From Variovorax sp. YR216 (GTDB lineage Bacteria; Pseudomonadota; Gammaproteobacteria; Burkholderiales; Burkholderiaceae_C): a DNA stretch of 64,000 bases. Every line of letters starts with the position of its first letter. The first letter of the stretch is position 1. The notes beneath the pieces were generated by a model that worked only from the letters and a program-made list of their open reading frames with translations, ran no database searches and was not told where the DNA came from. The stretch covers positions 124,001 to 188,000 of the forward strand of contig NZ_FNRO01000002.1 of NCBI RefSeq assembly GCF_900107745.1. Direction: 5' to 3'. Made by a program: the position numbers and the translations under genes. Shown piece by piece: positions 54,332 to 62,899 of this stretch.

Positions 54332-55913
54332 AGCCCGCGCGATTGCGCCCCCGCAGCGCACGCTGCCGGCGCTGCTGCAGCGGCAGACCGCGCTGTTTGC
54401 GGGCCGCCGGCTGTTGAAGATCGCCGGGCGCGAGTGGTCGCATGAAGACGCGGCCGCCGCCGCCGCCACGCGTGCCGGCGCATTGACGCGAGCCGGCGTT
54501 GCGCGCGGCGATCGCATCGCGCTGATGTGCGGCAATCGCGTGGAGTTTCTCGAGGTCTTCCTCGGCGCAGGGTGGATGGGCGCTGTGACGGTGCCGATCA
54601 ACACCGCTTCGATGGGGCCGCAGATCGAATACTTCCTCGCCAACAGCGAAGCGAAGTTGCTGGTGATCGAAGCCGAATTCCTCGAACGCCTGAGCACCTC
54701 CGACCTCGCGCGGACCAAGCTGCGTGAAATCTGGGTGATCGGCGGTGCGCAGGCGGGATGGCAGGCGCCGTCTTCAGTGCGCGTGTCGCAATACCCCGAA
54801 GCTTCCGAAGCGGCTCCCGCGGCCCAGGTGCAACCCGGCGAGCCGATCGCCATCCTCTACACCTCCGGCACCACCGGCCCCGCGAAGGGCGTGGTGTGCC
54901 CGCATGCGCAGTACTTCTGGTGGGGCGTGAACAGCGCCGAAGTGCTCGGCGTCGGCGCCGAGGACGTGCTGTGCACCACGCTGCCGCTCTTTCACATCAA
55001 CGCGCTCAACACCTTCGCGCAGGCGGCGGTGACGGGCTGCGAAGTGGTCTTCGAATCGCGCTTTTCCGCCTCGGGCTTCTGGCCTGCGATGCGCGCGAGC
55101 GGCGCCACCGTCGTCTACCTGCTCGGCGCGATGGTGCCGATCCTGCTCGCGCAGCCCGAAGGCGACGGCGAGCGCGACCACCGCGTGCGCATCGGCCTCG
55201 GCCCTGGCGTGCCGGCGGCAGCGGGCAAGGCCTTCTTCGGGCGCACGGGTGTGCGGCTGCTGGAAGGCTACGGTTCCACCGAAACCAACTTCGTGATCGC
55301 GACCGCACCCGATTCGCCGCGCGGCGGCGTGATGGGCTGGGCGCGCCAGGGCTTCCAGGCCCGGGTGGCCGATGCGGACGACGTCGAAGTCGCGCCTGGC
55401 GAAGCCGGCGAACTGCTGCTGCGCGCCGATGAGCCCTATGCCTTCGCGAGCGGCTACTTCAACATGCCCGGGAAGACCGTCGAGGCCTGGCGCAACCTGT
55501 GGTTCCACACTGGCGACCGCGTGATCCGCGAGGCCGATGGCGCTTTCCGGTTCGTCGATCGCATCAAGGACGCGATCCGGCGGCGCGGCGAGAACATCTC
55601 GTCGTTCGAAGTCGAGCAGGTGCTGCTGAGCCATCCCTCGGTCGCGTCATGCGCCGTCTACCCGGTGCGCTCCGAACTCGCGGAAGACGAAGTGATGGCG
55701 GCGCTGGTCGCGCGCGAGGGCAGCCGCATCGACTTCGCCGAGCTCGCGAGCTTCTGCGAGGCGCGCCTGCCGTACTTCGCGGTACCGCGCTATATCGACC
55801 TGATGGATGACCTGCCGCGCACCGAGAACGGCAAGGTGCAGAAATACAAGCTGCGCGAGCGCGGCGTCAACGAATCCACCTGGGACCGGCGGCCCGCCGG
55901 GCGCGGCAGGTAA
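54321..55913 (+). CDS. Second acyl-CoA ligase (AMP-binding)
   Basis: A 530-residue adenylate-forming enzyme with ILYTSGTTGPAKGVVCPHAQ, LEGYGSTETNFV, GDRVIREADGAFRFVDRIKD and the lysine of TENGKVQKYKL. It is a paralogue of the ligase at 39249. ATG 54321 has GGAGG eight bases upstream. Lying with the transporter, it could trap the incoming acid as CoA ester or serve the substrate of the second oxygenase. Confidence 0.87.
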   Translation: MTIEARAIAPPQRTLPALLQRQTALFAGRRLLKIAGREWSHEDAAAAAATRAGALTRAGVARGDRIALMCGNRVEFLEVFLGAGWMGAVTVPINTASMGPQIEYFLANSEAKLLVIEAEFLERLSTSDLARTKLREIWVIGGAQAGWQAPSSVRVSQYPEASEAAPAAQVQPGEPIAILYTSGTTGPAKGVVCPHAQYFWWGVNSAEVLGVGAEDVLCTTLPLFHINALNTFAQAAVTGCEVVFESRFSASGFWPAMRASGATVVYLLGAMVPILLAQPEGDGERDHRVRIGLGPGVPAAAGKAFFGRTGVRLLEGYGSTETNFVIATAPDSPRGGVMGWARQGFQARVADADDVEVAPGEAGELLLRADEPYAFASGYFNMPGKTVEAWRNLWFHTGDRVIREADGAFRFVDRIKDAIRRRGENISSFEVEQVLLSHPSVASCAVYPVRSELAEDEVMAALVAREGSRIDFAELASFCEARLPYFAVPRYIDLMDDLPRTENGKVQKYKLRERGVNESTWDRRPAGRGR

Positions 55914-55917
55914 GGCG

Positions 55918-56667
55918 ATGTTCTCTTTGTCCGGTCGGGCTGCTTTCGTGACGGGTGCGGGCCGCGGGCTGGGTGAAGGCATTGCGCGCGGACTGGCCGA
56001 GGCGGGCGCGCGCGTCGTCCTGGCTGACATCGATGGCGAGTCAGCGCAGGCGGCCGCCGACGCGATGCAGGCCGAAGGCCGGGAATGCATCGCGATGCCG
56101 CTCGACGTGCGCGACGAAGCCGCATTCGCACGGTGCTTCGAAGCTGCCGTGCAGCGCTTCGGCGCGATCGACGTCATGGTCAACAACGCCGCGCTCACGC
56201 CCTCGACCTCGCTGTGGGACATCAGCGGCGACGAATGGGACCACGTGATGGCGGTCAACCTGCGCGGCAGCTTCTTCGGCTGCCGCATCGCCGGTCGCCA
56301 CATGCGCGCGCGCAAATCGGGGCGGATCGTCAATCTCTCTTCGATGGCCGGCCAGCAGGCGAGCGCGGCCACCGGCGCGCACTACGCGGCCTCGAAAGCG
56401 GCGTTGCTGGCGCTCACCCGCTCGTTTGCGCAGGAGCTCGCGTCGCACGGCGTCACGGTCAACGCGATCGCGCCCGCAGCCATCCGCAGCCCGGTGCTCG
56501 ACGCGATGGACGAATCGCGCCAGCGTGCGGTGCAGGCCACCATTCCGCTTGGCCGCTTCGGGGAGGCGCGCGAAGTGGCGGCTGCGGTGGTCTACCTCGC
56601 ATCGGAGGCGGGTGCCTTCACCACCGGCACGACGCTCGACCTCAATGGCGGGCGCTTCATGCGCTGA
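55918..56667 (+). CDS. Short-chain dehydrogenase/reductase
   Basis: A 249-residue classical SDR with TGAGRGLGEGIA, NNAA, Ser in VNLSSMAGQ and YAASK, all active-site residues present. It starts four bases after the ligase stop and ends the transporter unit. Substrate unknown. Confidence 0.86.
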   Translation: MFSLSGRAAFVTGAGRGLGEGIARGLAEAGARVVLADIDGESAQAAADAMQAEGRECIAMPLDVRDEAAFARCFEAAVQRFGAIDVMVNNAALTPSTSLWDISGDEWDHVMAVNLRGSFFGCRIAGRHMRARKSGRIVNLSSMAGQQASAATGAHYAASKAALLALTRSFAQELASHGVTVNAIAPAAIRSPVLDAMDESRQRAVQATIPLGRFGEAREVAAAVVYLASEAGAFTTGTTLDLNGGRFMR

Positions 56668-56699
56668 AGCGCCATCACCCGCGCCGAAGCCCCACGCAG

Positions 56700-56721
56700 T
56701 AGAATTGATTTAGTTGTCAAT
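56700..56721 (+). promoter_or_regulatory. Promoter -10 and candidate operator of the SDR-MarR-thioesterase unit
   Basis: TAGAAT (56700-56705) is a likely -10, and ATTGA/TCAAT (56704-56708 and 56717-56721) form an inverted repeat with eight bases between, just where transcription would start. The area is much richer in A/T than its surroundings. It suggests self-regulation by the MarR gene of this unit. Confidence 0.45.
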
Positions 56722-56735
56722 CTTTTAGGTATGCC

Positions 56736-57512
56736 ATGAACACTGCCCTCAAAGGTCGCCACGCCGTCGTTACCGGAGCCGCGCGAGGCATCGGTGCGGA
56801 GATCGCCCGGACGCTCGCAGCCGAAGGCGCGCGCGTCAGCCTGATCGGACGCGACCGCGCCGCGCTGGAGAAGGTGCAGAAGGAGCTGGCGGGCAGCGGC
56901 CACGCGGTCGCCGCTGCCGACGTGAGCGACGAAGCCTCGGTGCGCGCCGCCTTCGATGCGCTTCGGGCGGCTTCGGGGCCGGTCGCCATCCTCGTCAACA
57001 ACGCGGGCCAGGCCGAGAGCGCACCTTTCCTCAAGACCTCGGTCGATCTCTGGCAGCGCATGCTCGCGGTCAACCTCACCGGCAGCTTTCTGTGCGCGCA
57101 GGCGGCGCTGCCGGACATGCTCGACGCCGGCTGGGGCCGCATCGTCAACATTGCGAGCACCGCGGGGCAGAAGGGCTACGCCTACGTCTCGGCCTACACG
57201 GCGGCCAAGCACGGCGTGATCGGCCTCACGCGCTCGCTGGCGCTCGAGGTGGCGCGCAAGGGCATCACGGTCAACGCGGTGTGCCCGGGCTATACGGAAA
57301 CCGACATCCTGCGCAACAGCGTCGCCAACGTGGTCGGCAAGACCGGCCGCAGCGAAGCCGATGCGCTGGCGGAGTTCGCCGCGGTCAATCCGCAGCGCCG
57401 CATCGTGCAGCCGGCCGAGGTGGCCGACGCGGTGCGCTGGCTGTGCGGAGAAGGGGCCGCCTCGATGAATGGACAATCGATCTCCGTTTCAGGGGGAGAA
57501 GTCACACCATGA
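56736..57512 (+). CDS. 3-hydroxyacyl-CoA-dehydrogenase-type SDR
   Basis: A 258-residue SDR with [16 protein letters not shown], Ser in VNIASTAGQ and YTAAK. The insert [24 protein letters not shown] is like that of HcaB/benzoate- and aryl-CoA-linked 3-hydroxyacyl-CoA dehydrogenases. It is first in a three-gene unit and is coupled to the MarR gene by an ATGA overlap. Confidence 0.86.
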   Translation: MNTALKGRHAVVTGAARGIGAEIARTLAAEGARVSLIGRDRAALEKVQKELAGSGHAVAAADVSDEASVRAAFDALRAASGPVAILVNNAGQAESAPFLKTSVDLWQRMLAVNLTGSFLCAQAALPDMLDAGWGRIVNIASTAGQKGYAYVSAYTAAKHGVIGLTRSLALEVARKGITVNAVCPGYTETDILRNSVANVVGKTGRSEADALAEFAAVNPQRRIVQPAEVADAVRWLCGEGAASMNGQSISVSGGEVTP

Positions 57513-58048
57513 TCGACAGTACCAACGACCCATCGCACGCCGCGCTCAGCGACGCGGAGGAACTCGGCCACGAGGCCCGCGCGCGCCACGACGACCACGC
57601 GGTGCTCAAGCTCTGGCTGCGCATGCTCGCGAGCACCACGCAGATCGAGGCCGAGATCCGCAAGCGCCTGCGCGAGCGCTTCGACATCACGCTCGCGCGC
57701 TTCGACTACATGGCGCAGCTCTACCGTTACCGCGAGGGCCTGAAGATGCGCGTGCTCTCGCGCTATCTGATGGTGACCGGCGGCAACGTCACCGGCTTGA
57801 CGGACGAGCTGGAGCGCGAAGGCTTCGTCTCGCGCACGCCGAGCCCGGACGATCGCCGCGCGTGGATCGTGAGCCTCACCGCCAAGGGACGCCGCAGCTT
57901 CGAGGCGATGGCGAAGGAGCATGAGCAGTGGATCCTGGAGATGTTCTCCGGCCTCGACACGAAGACGGTGCGGCAGCTCTACGCGCAACTGGGCCAGCTG
58001 CGGGTGCATGTGATGCGCAACGAGCCGTCCGCCGAGGAGAACGCGTGA
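57509..58048 (+). CDS. MarR family regulator (second)
   Basis: A 179-residue winged-helix regulator: HTH around [20 protein letters not shown] and wing [17 protein letters not shown] charged N-terminal helix precedes the domain. It is encoded between an SDR and a thioesterase, a layout seen for regulators that sense aryl-CoA or aromatic acids. It probably controls its own unit through the repeat at 56704 and maybe other island promoters; this is inferred. Confidence 0.88.
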   Translation: MIDSTNDPSHAALSDAEELGHEARARHDDHAVLKLWLRMLASTTQIEAEIRKRLRERFDITLARFDYMAQLYRYREGLKMRVLSRYLMVTGGNVTGLTDELEREGFVSRTPSPDDRRAWIVSLTAKGRRSFEAMAKEHEQWILEMFSGLDTKTVRQLYAQLGQLRVHVMRNEPSAEENA

Positions 58049-58473
58049 CCGGAGCAGTCGGCGGCGAGTTCCGCCGCGAACGGCTGATCCGTTTTTCCGA
58101 TTGCGATCCGGCGGGCATCGTTTTCTACCCGCAGTACTTCGTGATGTTCAACGGCCTCGTCGAAGACTGGGTCAGCGACGGCCTCGGCATCGGCTACCGC
58201 AATCTGATCGTCGAGCAGCGCATCGGGCTGCCCACGGTGCGGCTCGAAGCCGACTTCCGCGCGGTGAGCCGCATGGGCGACCACGTGATCCTCGGGCTGA
58301 CGGTGGAGCAACTCGGCACCCGCTCGATCACGCTTGGCCTGCATTGCTTCGACGCCGAAGGCGAAACCCGCATGCGGATGCGGCAGGTGCTGGTCACCAC
58401 CTCGCTCGAAACCCACCGGGCGATCGAGATCCCTGCGCACCTGCGCGCGGCCATCGAGCGCGGGGCCGCTTAG
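58045..58473 (+). CDS. Hot-dog-fold acyl-CoA thioesterase (4-hydroxybenzoyl-CoA thioesterase-like)
   Basis: A 142-residue hot-dog enzyme. The active-site motif IRFSDCDPAGIVFYPQYFVMF, with the catalytic Asp, is that of 4-hydroxybenzoyl-CoA thioesterases. GTG 58045 is chosen: it overlaps the MarR stop (GTGA) and has GAGGAG upstream. In this setting it could free an aryl acid, such as anthranilate, from its CoA ester, or rescue CoA from dead-end esters (inference). Confidence 0.86.
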   Translation: MTGAVGGEFRRERLIRFSDCDPAGIVFYPQYFVMFNGLVEDWVSDGLGIGYRNLIVEQRIGLPTVRLEADFRAVSRMGDHVILGLTVEQLGTRSITLGLHCFDAEGETRMRMRQVLVTTSLETHRAIEIPAHLRAAIERGAA

Positions 58474-59498
58474 GCGCTCGTGGCGGCTTCGGGTTTCGGC
58501 GCCACCGCCTCGAACCCGACCGGTTCCAGCTCCGCGCTCCGCTGCACCACCACCGGCTCGCGCCGCGTCTTGTTGAACAGCAGCCGCGTCACGTCCGGCC
58601 TCGAATAGTGCCCCGCCGGATCGCCCGCCGCTTTGGCGAGCGAGATCATCCCGAGATCGATGTCCGCCACCACCAGACCTTCCTGGTCTTCCGGCAGGTT
58701 GGTGCCCAGTGGCGAGCCGTCCGGCCCGTAGATGCGCGCGAAGCCGCCGCCCACCAGCAGCATCTGCTGCTTGCCCGCATCGGTGCACAGCATCTCGTGC
58801 ATCGCCTTCGACACCGTGGCGCAGGGCGCGACCACGAAGCACTGGCCCTCGGCCGCATACACCTGGCTCGCGGCGTTGTTGACCTCCGCGCCAAGCGCGT
58901 ACGCGCCGCCTCGGTAGAGCGAGAAGCTTGGCCACGCGGCGCAGTGGATCTGTTCGTTCTGCGAGTACATCGCGTACTTGCTGAGCGGCTGAAGATGCTC
59001 CCAGCACGACAGCGATCCGATGTTGCCGATCGGCGTCTCGATCACGGCGAGGTCCGATCCGTCGCCTTCGCCGAACACGGTGCGTTCCACATGCGTGGGC
59101 TTGAGCTTGCGCCTCGTCTGCAGCACCTTGCCCTGGTCGTCGATCAGCGCCTGTGCGATGTAGAGGCTGCCCGCCGCCTTCTCGCTGAAGCCGAGCGAGA
59201 CCCACATGCCATGCTTGCGCGCCGCGTCGCGGATGCGGTCGAACTCGGGCGAGCCGATCACCAGCGAGTTGTCGTGGTAGCGCTGCACGTACTGCATGCC
59301 CCAGGCCGGCGAATCGAGCCAGATCCACCACGGATAGCCCGGCGCCCAGGTTTCCGGGAAGGCGATGAGTTGCACCTTGTCACGCGCGGCCTGCGCGATC
59401 AGGTCGATGGTCTTGTCGATCGTGCCGTCGAGGTCGAGGAATACGGGCGCGGCCTGCACGGCGGCGACGCGAAGGCGGGGATGGGTCTTGCTGGACAT
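58470..59498 (-). CDS. Nitrilase
   Basis: A 342-residue nitrilase-superfamily enzyme of the true nitrilase branch. The Glu-Lys-Cys triad is visible: Glu in LIAFPETWAPGYPWW, Lys in RRKLKPTHVERTVFGEGDG, Cys in GSLSCWEHLQPLSKYA. Such enzymes turn nitriles into acids and ammonia. Beside an auxin-degradation locus, indole-3-acetonitrile to IAA is an appealing substrate, but arylacetonitriles in general fit. It is divergent from an AraC-type regulator and overlaps the thioesterase gene by four bases, convergently. Confidence 0.9.
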   Translation of the reverse strand: MSSKTHPRLRVAAVQAAPVFLDLDGTIDKTIDLIAQAARDKVQLIAFPETWAPGYPWWIWLDSPAWGMQYVQRYHDNSLVIGSPEFDRIRDAARKHGMWVSLGFSEKAAGSLYIAQALIDDQGKVLQTRRKLKPTHVERTVFGEGDGSDLAVIETPIGNIGSLSCWEHLQPLSKYAMYSQNEQIHCAAWPSFSLYRGGAYALGAEVNNAASQVYAAEGQCFVVAPCATVSKAMHEMLCTDAGKQQMLLVGGGFARIYGPDGSPLGTNLPEDQEGLVVADIDLGMISLAKAAGDPAGHYSRPDVTRLLFNKTRREPVVVQRSAELEPVGFEAVAPKPEAATSA

Positions 59499-59639
59499 GG
59501 CGAACTCCGAGTGGGTTGAAGACGGGGGCTCCGGGTTAGCGCTGTGGCATGCGCGTTGCTTGAAGCGTAAGTTCGCGGCCTGCGCCGGCCTTGCTCCGGA
59601 CGCGCAGCGTTCTTGATCCAGCGTTGCAAAGGATTCCTG

Positions 59640-60605
59640 ATGAACCGGCTGCTCAGCACCGACGTCGTTCCCCATGACCAGCGGCTCGCCTACTGGACGG
59701 ACATGATCTGCAATGTCTATGTACAGCTCGGCTGCGATCCGGTCGCCAACGCGGGTGCGCGGGGGAATTTCGAAGGCAGCATCCGCCAGCACACGCTGCC
59801 GAGCCTCGACGTCTCGGTGGTCACGTCGGGGCCGCAGAAGGTCATGCGCACGCCGGGGCATATCGCGCGCTCGTCGGACGACTACTTTCTTGTCAGCATC
59901 CAGGCGCGCGGCCAGGGGGTCGTGCGGCAGGACGGGCGTGATGCGGTGCTCTCGGTGGGCGACTTTGCGCTCTACGACAGCACGCGGCCGTACCAGCTTC
60001 TCTTCGACGACGCCTTCGAGCAGATCGTGCTCAAGCTGCCCGGCGAGCGCCTGCGCAGCGAACTGCGCGACACCGAGGCGCTGACGGCCACCACCGTGTC
60101 CGGGCGCGAAGGCGCGGGCCACCTGATGCTCAGCATGATCCGCACGCTGCGCGAGGACATCGACACGCTGCAGCCGGCTTCGGCGCTCGCGGTCGCCAAC
60201 GGGGTGCTCAACATCCTGGTCGCCGGCCTGCAGACGCTGCCGGCCGCGCGTTCGCCCTCATTGAGCCACCTCACCGCCTTTCATCTGGCGCGCATCAAGC
60301 GCTGCATCGATGTGCGCATGGACGATCCTGCGCTGTCGGTCAGCATGCTGGCGGCGGAGCTCGGCATGTCCGCGAGCCAGATCCACCGCGTGTTCAAGAG
60401 CGAGCCGCTGACGCTGTCGCAGTACATCTGGGAGCGCCGTCTCGAAGCCTGCAGCCGCGACCTGCTCGATCCTCGAGAGGCGGGGCGCACCGTGGGAGAG
60501 ATCGCCTACGGACGCGGCTTCAGCGACCCGGCGCATTTCAGCCGCGCCTTCAGGGAACGCTTCGGATGTTCGCCGCGCGACTGGCGGCTGGGGCGGCGCC
60601 ACTGA
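59640..60605 (+). CDS. AraC family regulator, probable activator of the nitrilase
   Basis: A 321-residue regulator with an N-terminal AraC-binding-like sensor (about residues 1-200) and a C-terminal two-HTH domain (SMLAAELGMSASQIHRVFKSE and IAYGRGFSDPAHFSRAFRERF). AAAGGA precedes the ATG at 59640. The layout, divergent from a nitrilase with 141 bp between, matches NitR-type activators. No operator could be singled out. Confidence 0.88.
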   Translation: MNRLLSTDVVPHDQRLAYWTDMICNVYVQLGCDPVANAGARGNFEGSIRQHTLPSLDVSVVTSGPQKVMRTPGHIARSSDDYFLVSIQARGQGVVRQDGRDAVLSVGDFALYDSTRPYQLLFDDAFEQIVLKLPGERLRSELRDTEALTATTVSGREGAGHLMLSMIRTLREDIDTLQPASALAVANGVLNILVAGLQTLPAARSPSLSHLTAFHLARIKRCIDVRMDDPALSVSMLAAELGMSASQIHRVFKSEPLTLSQYIWERRLEACSRDLLDPREAGRTVGEIAYGRGFSDPAHFSRAFRERFGCSPRDWRLGRRH

Positions 60606-60677
60606 CGGCGTGAAAAGCGTCTCCGTGCGGCCTGGGTGAAGCAGAATGTTCCCCGTGCCCACACCACGGAGCGAGGA

Positions 60678-62153
60678 ATGGCGCGTCACAACGGGATCTC
60701 GGTCATCGGCCCCATCACGGCGTCGGTCGAGGAGCTGATGCATGCGTTCACCGCCAAGAGGCCCGGCGTCGAAGAGCGCATGGCGGCCGGCAAGGCACTG
60801 CGCGAACGCATTCCGCGCACGAGTCATGCGGATTTCGAGCGTCCGCGCGGTGTCGATCCGGTGGCCATCCTGCGCCGGCAGGCGAAGACGCGCATTCCCG
60901 AGCTGATCCCGGTGCGCCATGCGCGCATGATGCAGTCGCCCTTCGCCTTCCTGCGCGGGTCGGCGGCGGTGATGGCGGCCGACCTTGCGCGCAGCCGCAC
61001 CACCGGCCTCGAAGTGCAGGCGTGCGGCGACATGCACGTCGCGAATTTCGGCGTCTTCGCATCGGCGGAGCGCCAGCTCGTCTTCGCGATCAACGACTTC
61101 GACGAGACGCAGCACGGCCCCTGGGAATGGGACGTGAAGCGCCTGGCGGCCAGCGCCTACGTGGCCGCACAGCACCTCGGCGGCAGCATTGCCGACAGCG
61201 AGGCCGCGGCCCATCAGGCCGCATCGACCTACCGCGAGCGCATGCGGCGCTATGCCGGCAAGGCCACGCTCGAGGTCTGGTACGACACCATCGACAGCCA
61301 TCGCCTGATCGAATCCCTGCCCCCCGCGTACCACGATGCCGCGTCCGCCGTGCTGGAAAAGGCACGCAGGCGCACGCACCTGCAGGTCCTCGACAAGCTG
61401 ACTGACCTTGTGGACGAACGGCACCGCATCGTCGAGCAGCATCCTTTCATCGTGCGTTCCACGCACACGTCGATGGGTCGCCCGGTGCAGGAGGCACTCG
61501 GGCACGCCCTTGCCGCATACCTCGAATCGCTCGCGCCCGATCGCCGGCTGCTGCTCTCGCGCTACCGCGTCATCGACGTGGCGCAGAAGGTGGTCGGCGT
61601 AGGCAGCGTGGGCACGCGCTGCTGGGTGGTGCTGCTGCAGGGCCGCGACGAGGACGACCCGCTGTTCCTCCAGATGAAGGAGGCCCAGCCCTCGGTGCTG
61701 GCCGCGCATCTGCCCGCGCGCAGCGATGTACCAGCCAACCAGGGTCAGCGCGTGGTGATGGGGCAGCGGTTGATCCAGGGATCGCCCGACATCTTCCTCG
61801 GCTGGGGACACATCGACGGCGTGGACTTCTACATCCGCCAGTTGCGCGACATGAAGGGCGGCATCGACCTGGAGCCCGGCATGACGACGCCGGCGGGCTT
61901 CGTCGAATACTGCGGCCTTTGCGGCTGGGCGCTCGCGCTCGCGCATGCGAAGTCGGGCGATGCGGCCTTGATCGGCGGCTACCTCGGCAAGTCGGATGTG
62001 TTCGACGACGCCATGGTGCGCTTCGCCGCGGCCTACGCCGGGCAGACGCAGCACGACTACAACGCCTTCGCGTCCGCCGCGCGCGAAGGCGTCATCGAAG
62101 TCGCCGCGCTGGAGCGGCTCGCAGCGCAGGGACAGCCTCAGGCGGCCGGGTAG
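60678..62153 (+). CDS. DUF2252 family protein
   Basis: A 491-residue cytoplasmic protein of the DUF2252 family. Landmarks: ACGDMHVANFGVFAS, FAINDFDETQHGPWEWDVKRLAAS (read in parts), and VVGVGSVGTRCWVVLLQG. The HxxN...DFD pattern recalls kinase-like aminoglycoside-phosphotransferase folds, but no activity is established. ATG 60678 is preferred, with GGAG upstream; a GTG at 60636 is possible. It overlaps the DUF899 gene by 16 bases at the 3' end. Confidence 0.83.
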   Translation: MARHNGISVIGPITASVEELMHAFTAKRPGVEERMAAGKALRERIPRTSHADFERPRGVDPVAILRRQAKTRIPELIPVRHARMMQSPFAFLRGSAAVMAADLARSRTTGLEVQACGDMHVANFGVFASAERQLVFAINDFDETQHGPWEWDVKRLAASAYVAAQHLGGSIADSEAAAHQAASTYRERMRRYAGKATLEVWYDTIDSHRLIESLPPAYHDAASAVLEKARRRTHLQVLDKLTDLVDERHRIVEQHPFIVRSTHTSMGRPVQEALGHALAAYLESLAPDRRLLLSRYRVIDVAQKVVGVGSVGTRCWVVLLQGRDEDDPLFLQMKEAQPSVLAAHLPARSDVPANQGQRVVMGQRLIQGSPDIFLGWGHIDGVDFYIRQLRDMKGGIDLEPGMTTPAGFVEYCGLCGWALALAHAKSGDAALIGGYLGKSDVFDDAMVRFAAAYAGQTQHDYNAFASAAREGVIEVAALERLAAQGQPQAAG

Positions 62154-62854
62154 TCCAGAGAGGGATACCAGTCCTTCGCGCGCCCGGCAGGGGTGTGGTC
62201 GAGGATGTTCCAGATCGGCATCAGGTCCGGCGCGCCGCGCGGGTCCTGGCCCGGGTCGGCGGTCTCCATGTTCATCTCGTCGCCCCAGAAGTGGCGGATC
62301 ACGCCGCCTTCCCGGCGGAAGACGTTGAAGGCCGGAACGTCTTCGTTCGCATCGGGGTCTTCGAAGGCATAGAGCCGGTTGAAGTCATTGCCCTGCGACG
62401 AATACAGCGGCAGGTACCGCCAGGCGCGTTCCTTCGCGAACGCGGTCATCTTCGCGACTGGCGACCGTGCGATCACCGCGAAGGCCACGCGCTGCAGGAT
62501 GTCCGGCATCTCGCCATCGAAGGCGCCGAGCAGCGAAGTGCACATCGGGCACGGCCGCTCGCGCTGCGGGCCGAACATCCAGTTGTAGGTGACGAGGGTG
62601 TCGTGGCGCCCGAACAGCGCCGACAGGCGTGCCGGCCCGTGCGCACCCTCGAACACGTAGTCCTCGGGCACCGCGCCACCCGGCGGCAGCTTGCGCCGCT
62701 GCTCGGCCACGCGTTCGATATGGCGGCGCAGTTCGATCTCTTCGGCCAGCAGCGCGGTGCGGGCTTCACGGTAGGCGCTGCTTTCGCCGGGAAAGTGGCG
62801 GTTGCTGCGGCGCGCGAGTTCCATCGCGCCCAGGCGTTCGGTCGAGGCGGGCAT
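62138..62854 (-). CDS. DUF899 thioredoxin-like protein
   Basis: A 238-residue protein of the DUF899 family, with a thioredoxin-like fold and the CxxC-type motif RPCPMCTSLLGAF. Family members often carry DYVFEG and RREGGVIRHFWGDEM, both present here. Function is unknown. ATG 62854 has GGAG six bases upstream; an ATG at 62860 lies directly after that GGAG and is less likely. Confidence 0.83.
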   Translation of the reverse strand: MPASTERLGAMELARRSNRHFPGESSAYREARTALLAEEIELRRHIERVAEQRRKLPPGGAVPEDYVFEGAHGPARLSALFGRHDTLVTYNWMFGPQRERPCPMCTSLLGAFDGEMPDILQRVAFAVIARSPVAKMTAFAKERAWRYLPLYSSQGNDFNRLYAFEDPDANEDVPAFNVFRREGGVIRHFWGDEMNMETADPGQDPRGAPDLMPIWNILDHTPAGRAKDWYPSLDYPAA

Positions 62855-62899
62855 CGGCATCTCCGAGGACACCCGGCGCGGACACGTCGCCGGGCGGAT

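Noticed and set aside
28000..59000. Recent horizontal transfer of the island by a phage or integron
   Set aside because: No integrase, transposase, tRNA edge or att-like direct repeat was seen, and base composition and gene overlaps look like the flanking genes.
58470..60122. N-terminal extension of the nitrilase frame up to 60122
   Set aside because: The extra 208 residues run antisense to the AraC-type regulator; the nitrilase family start is at 59498.
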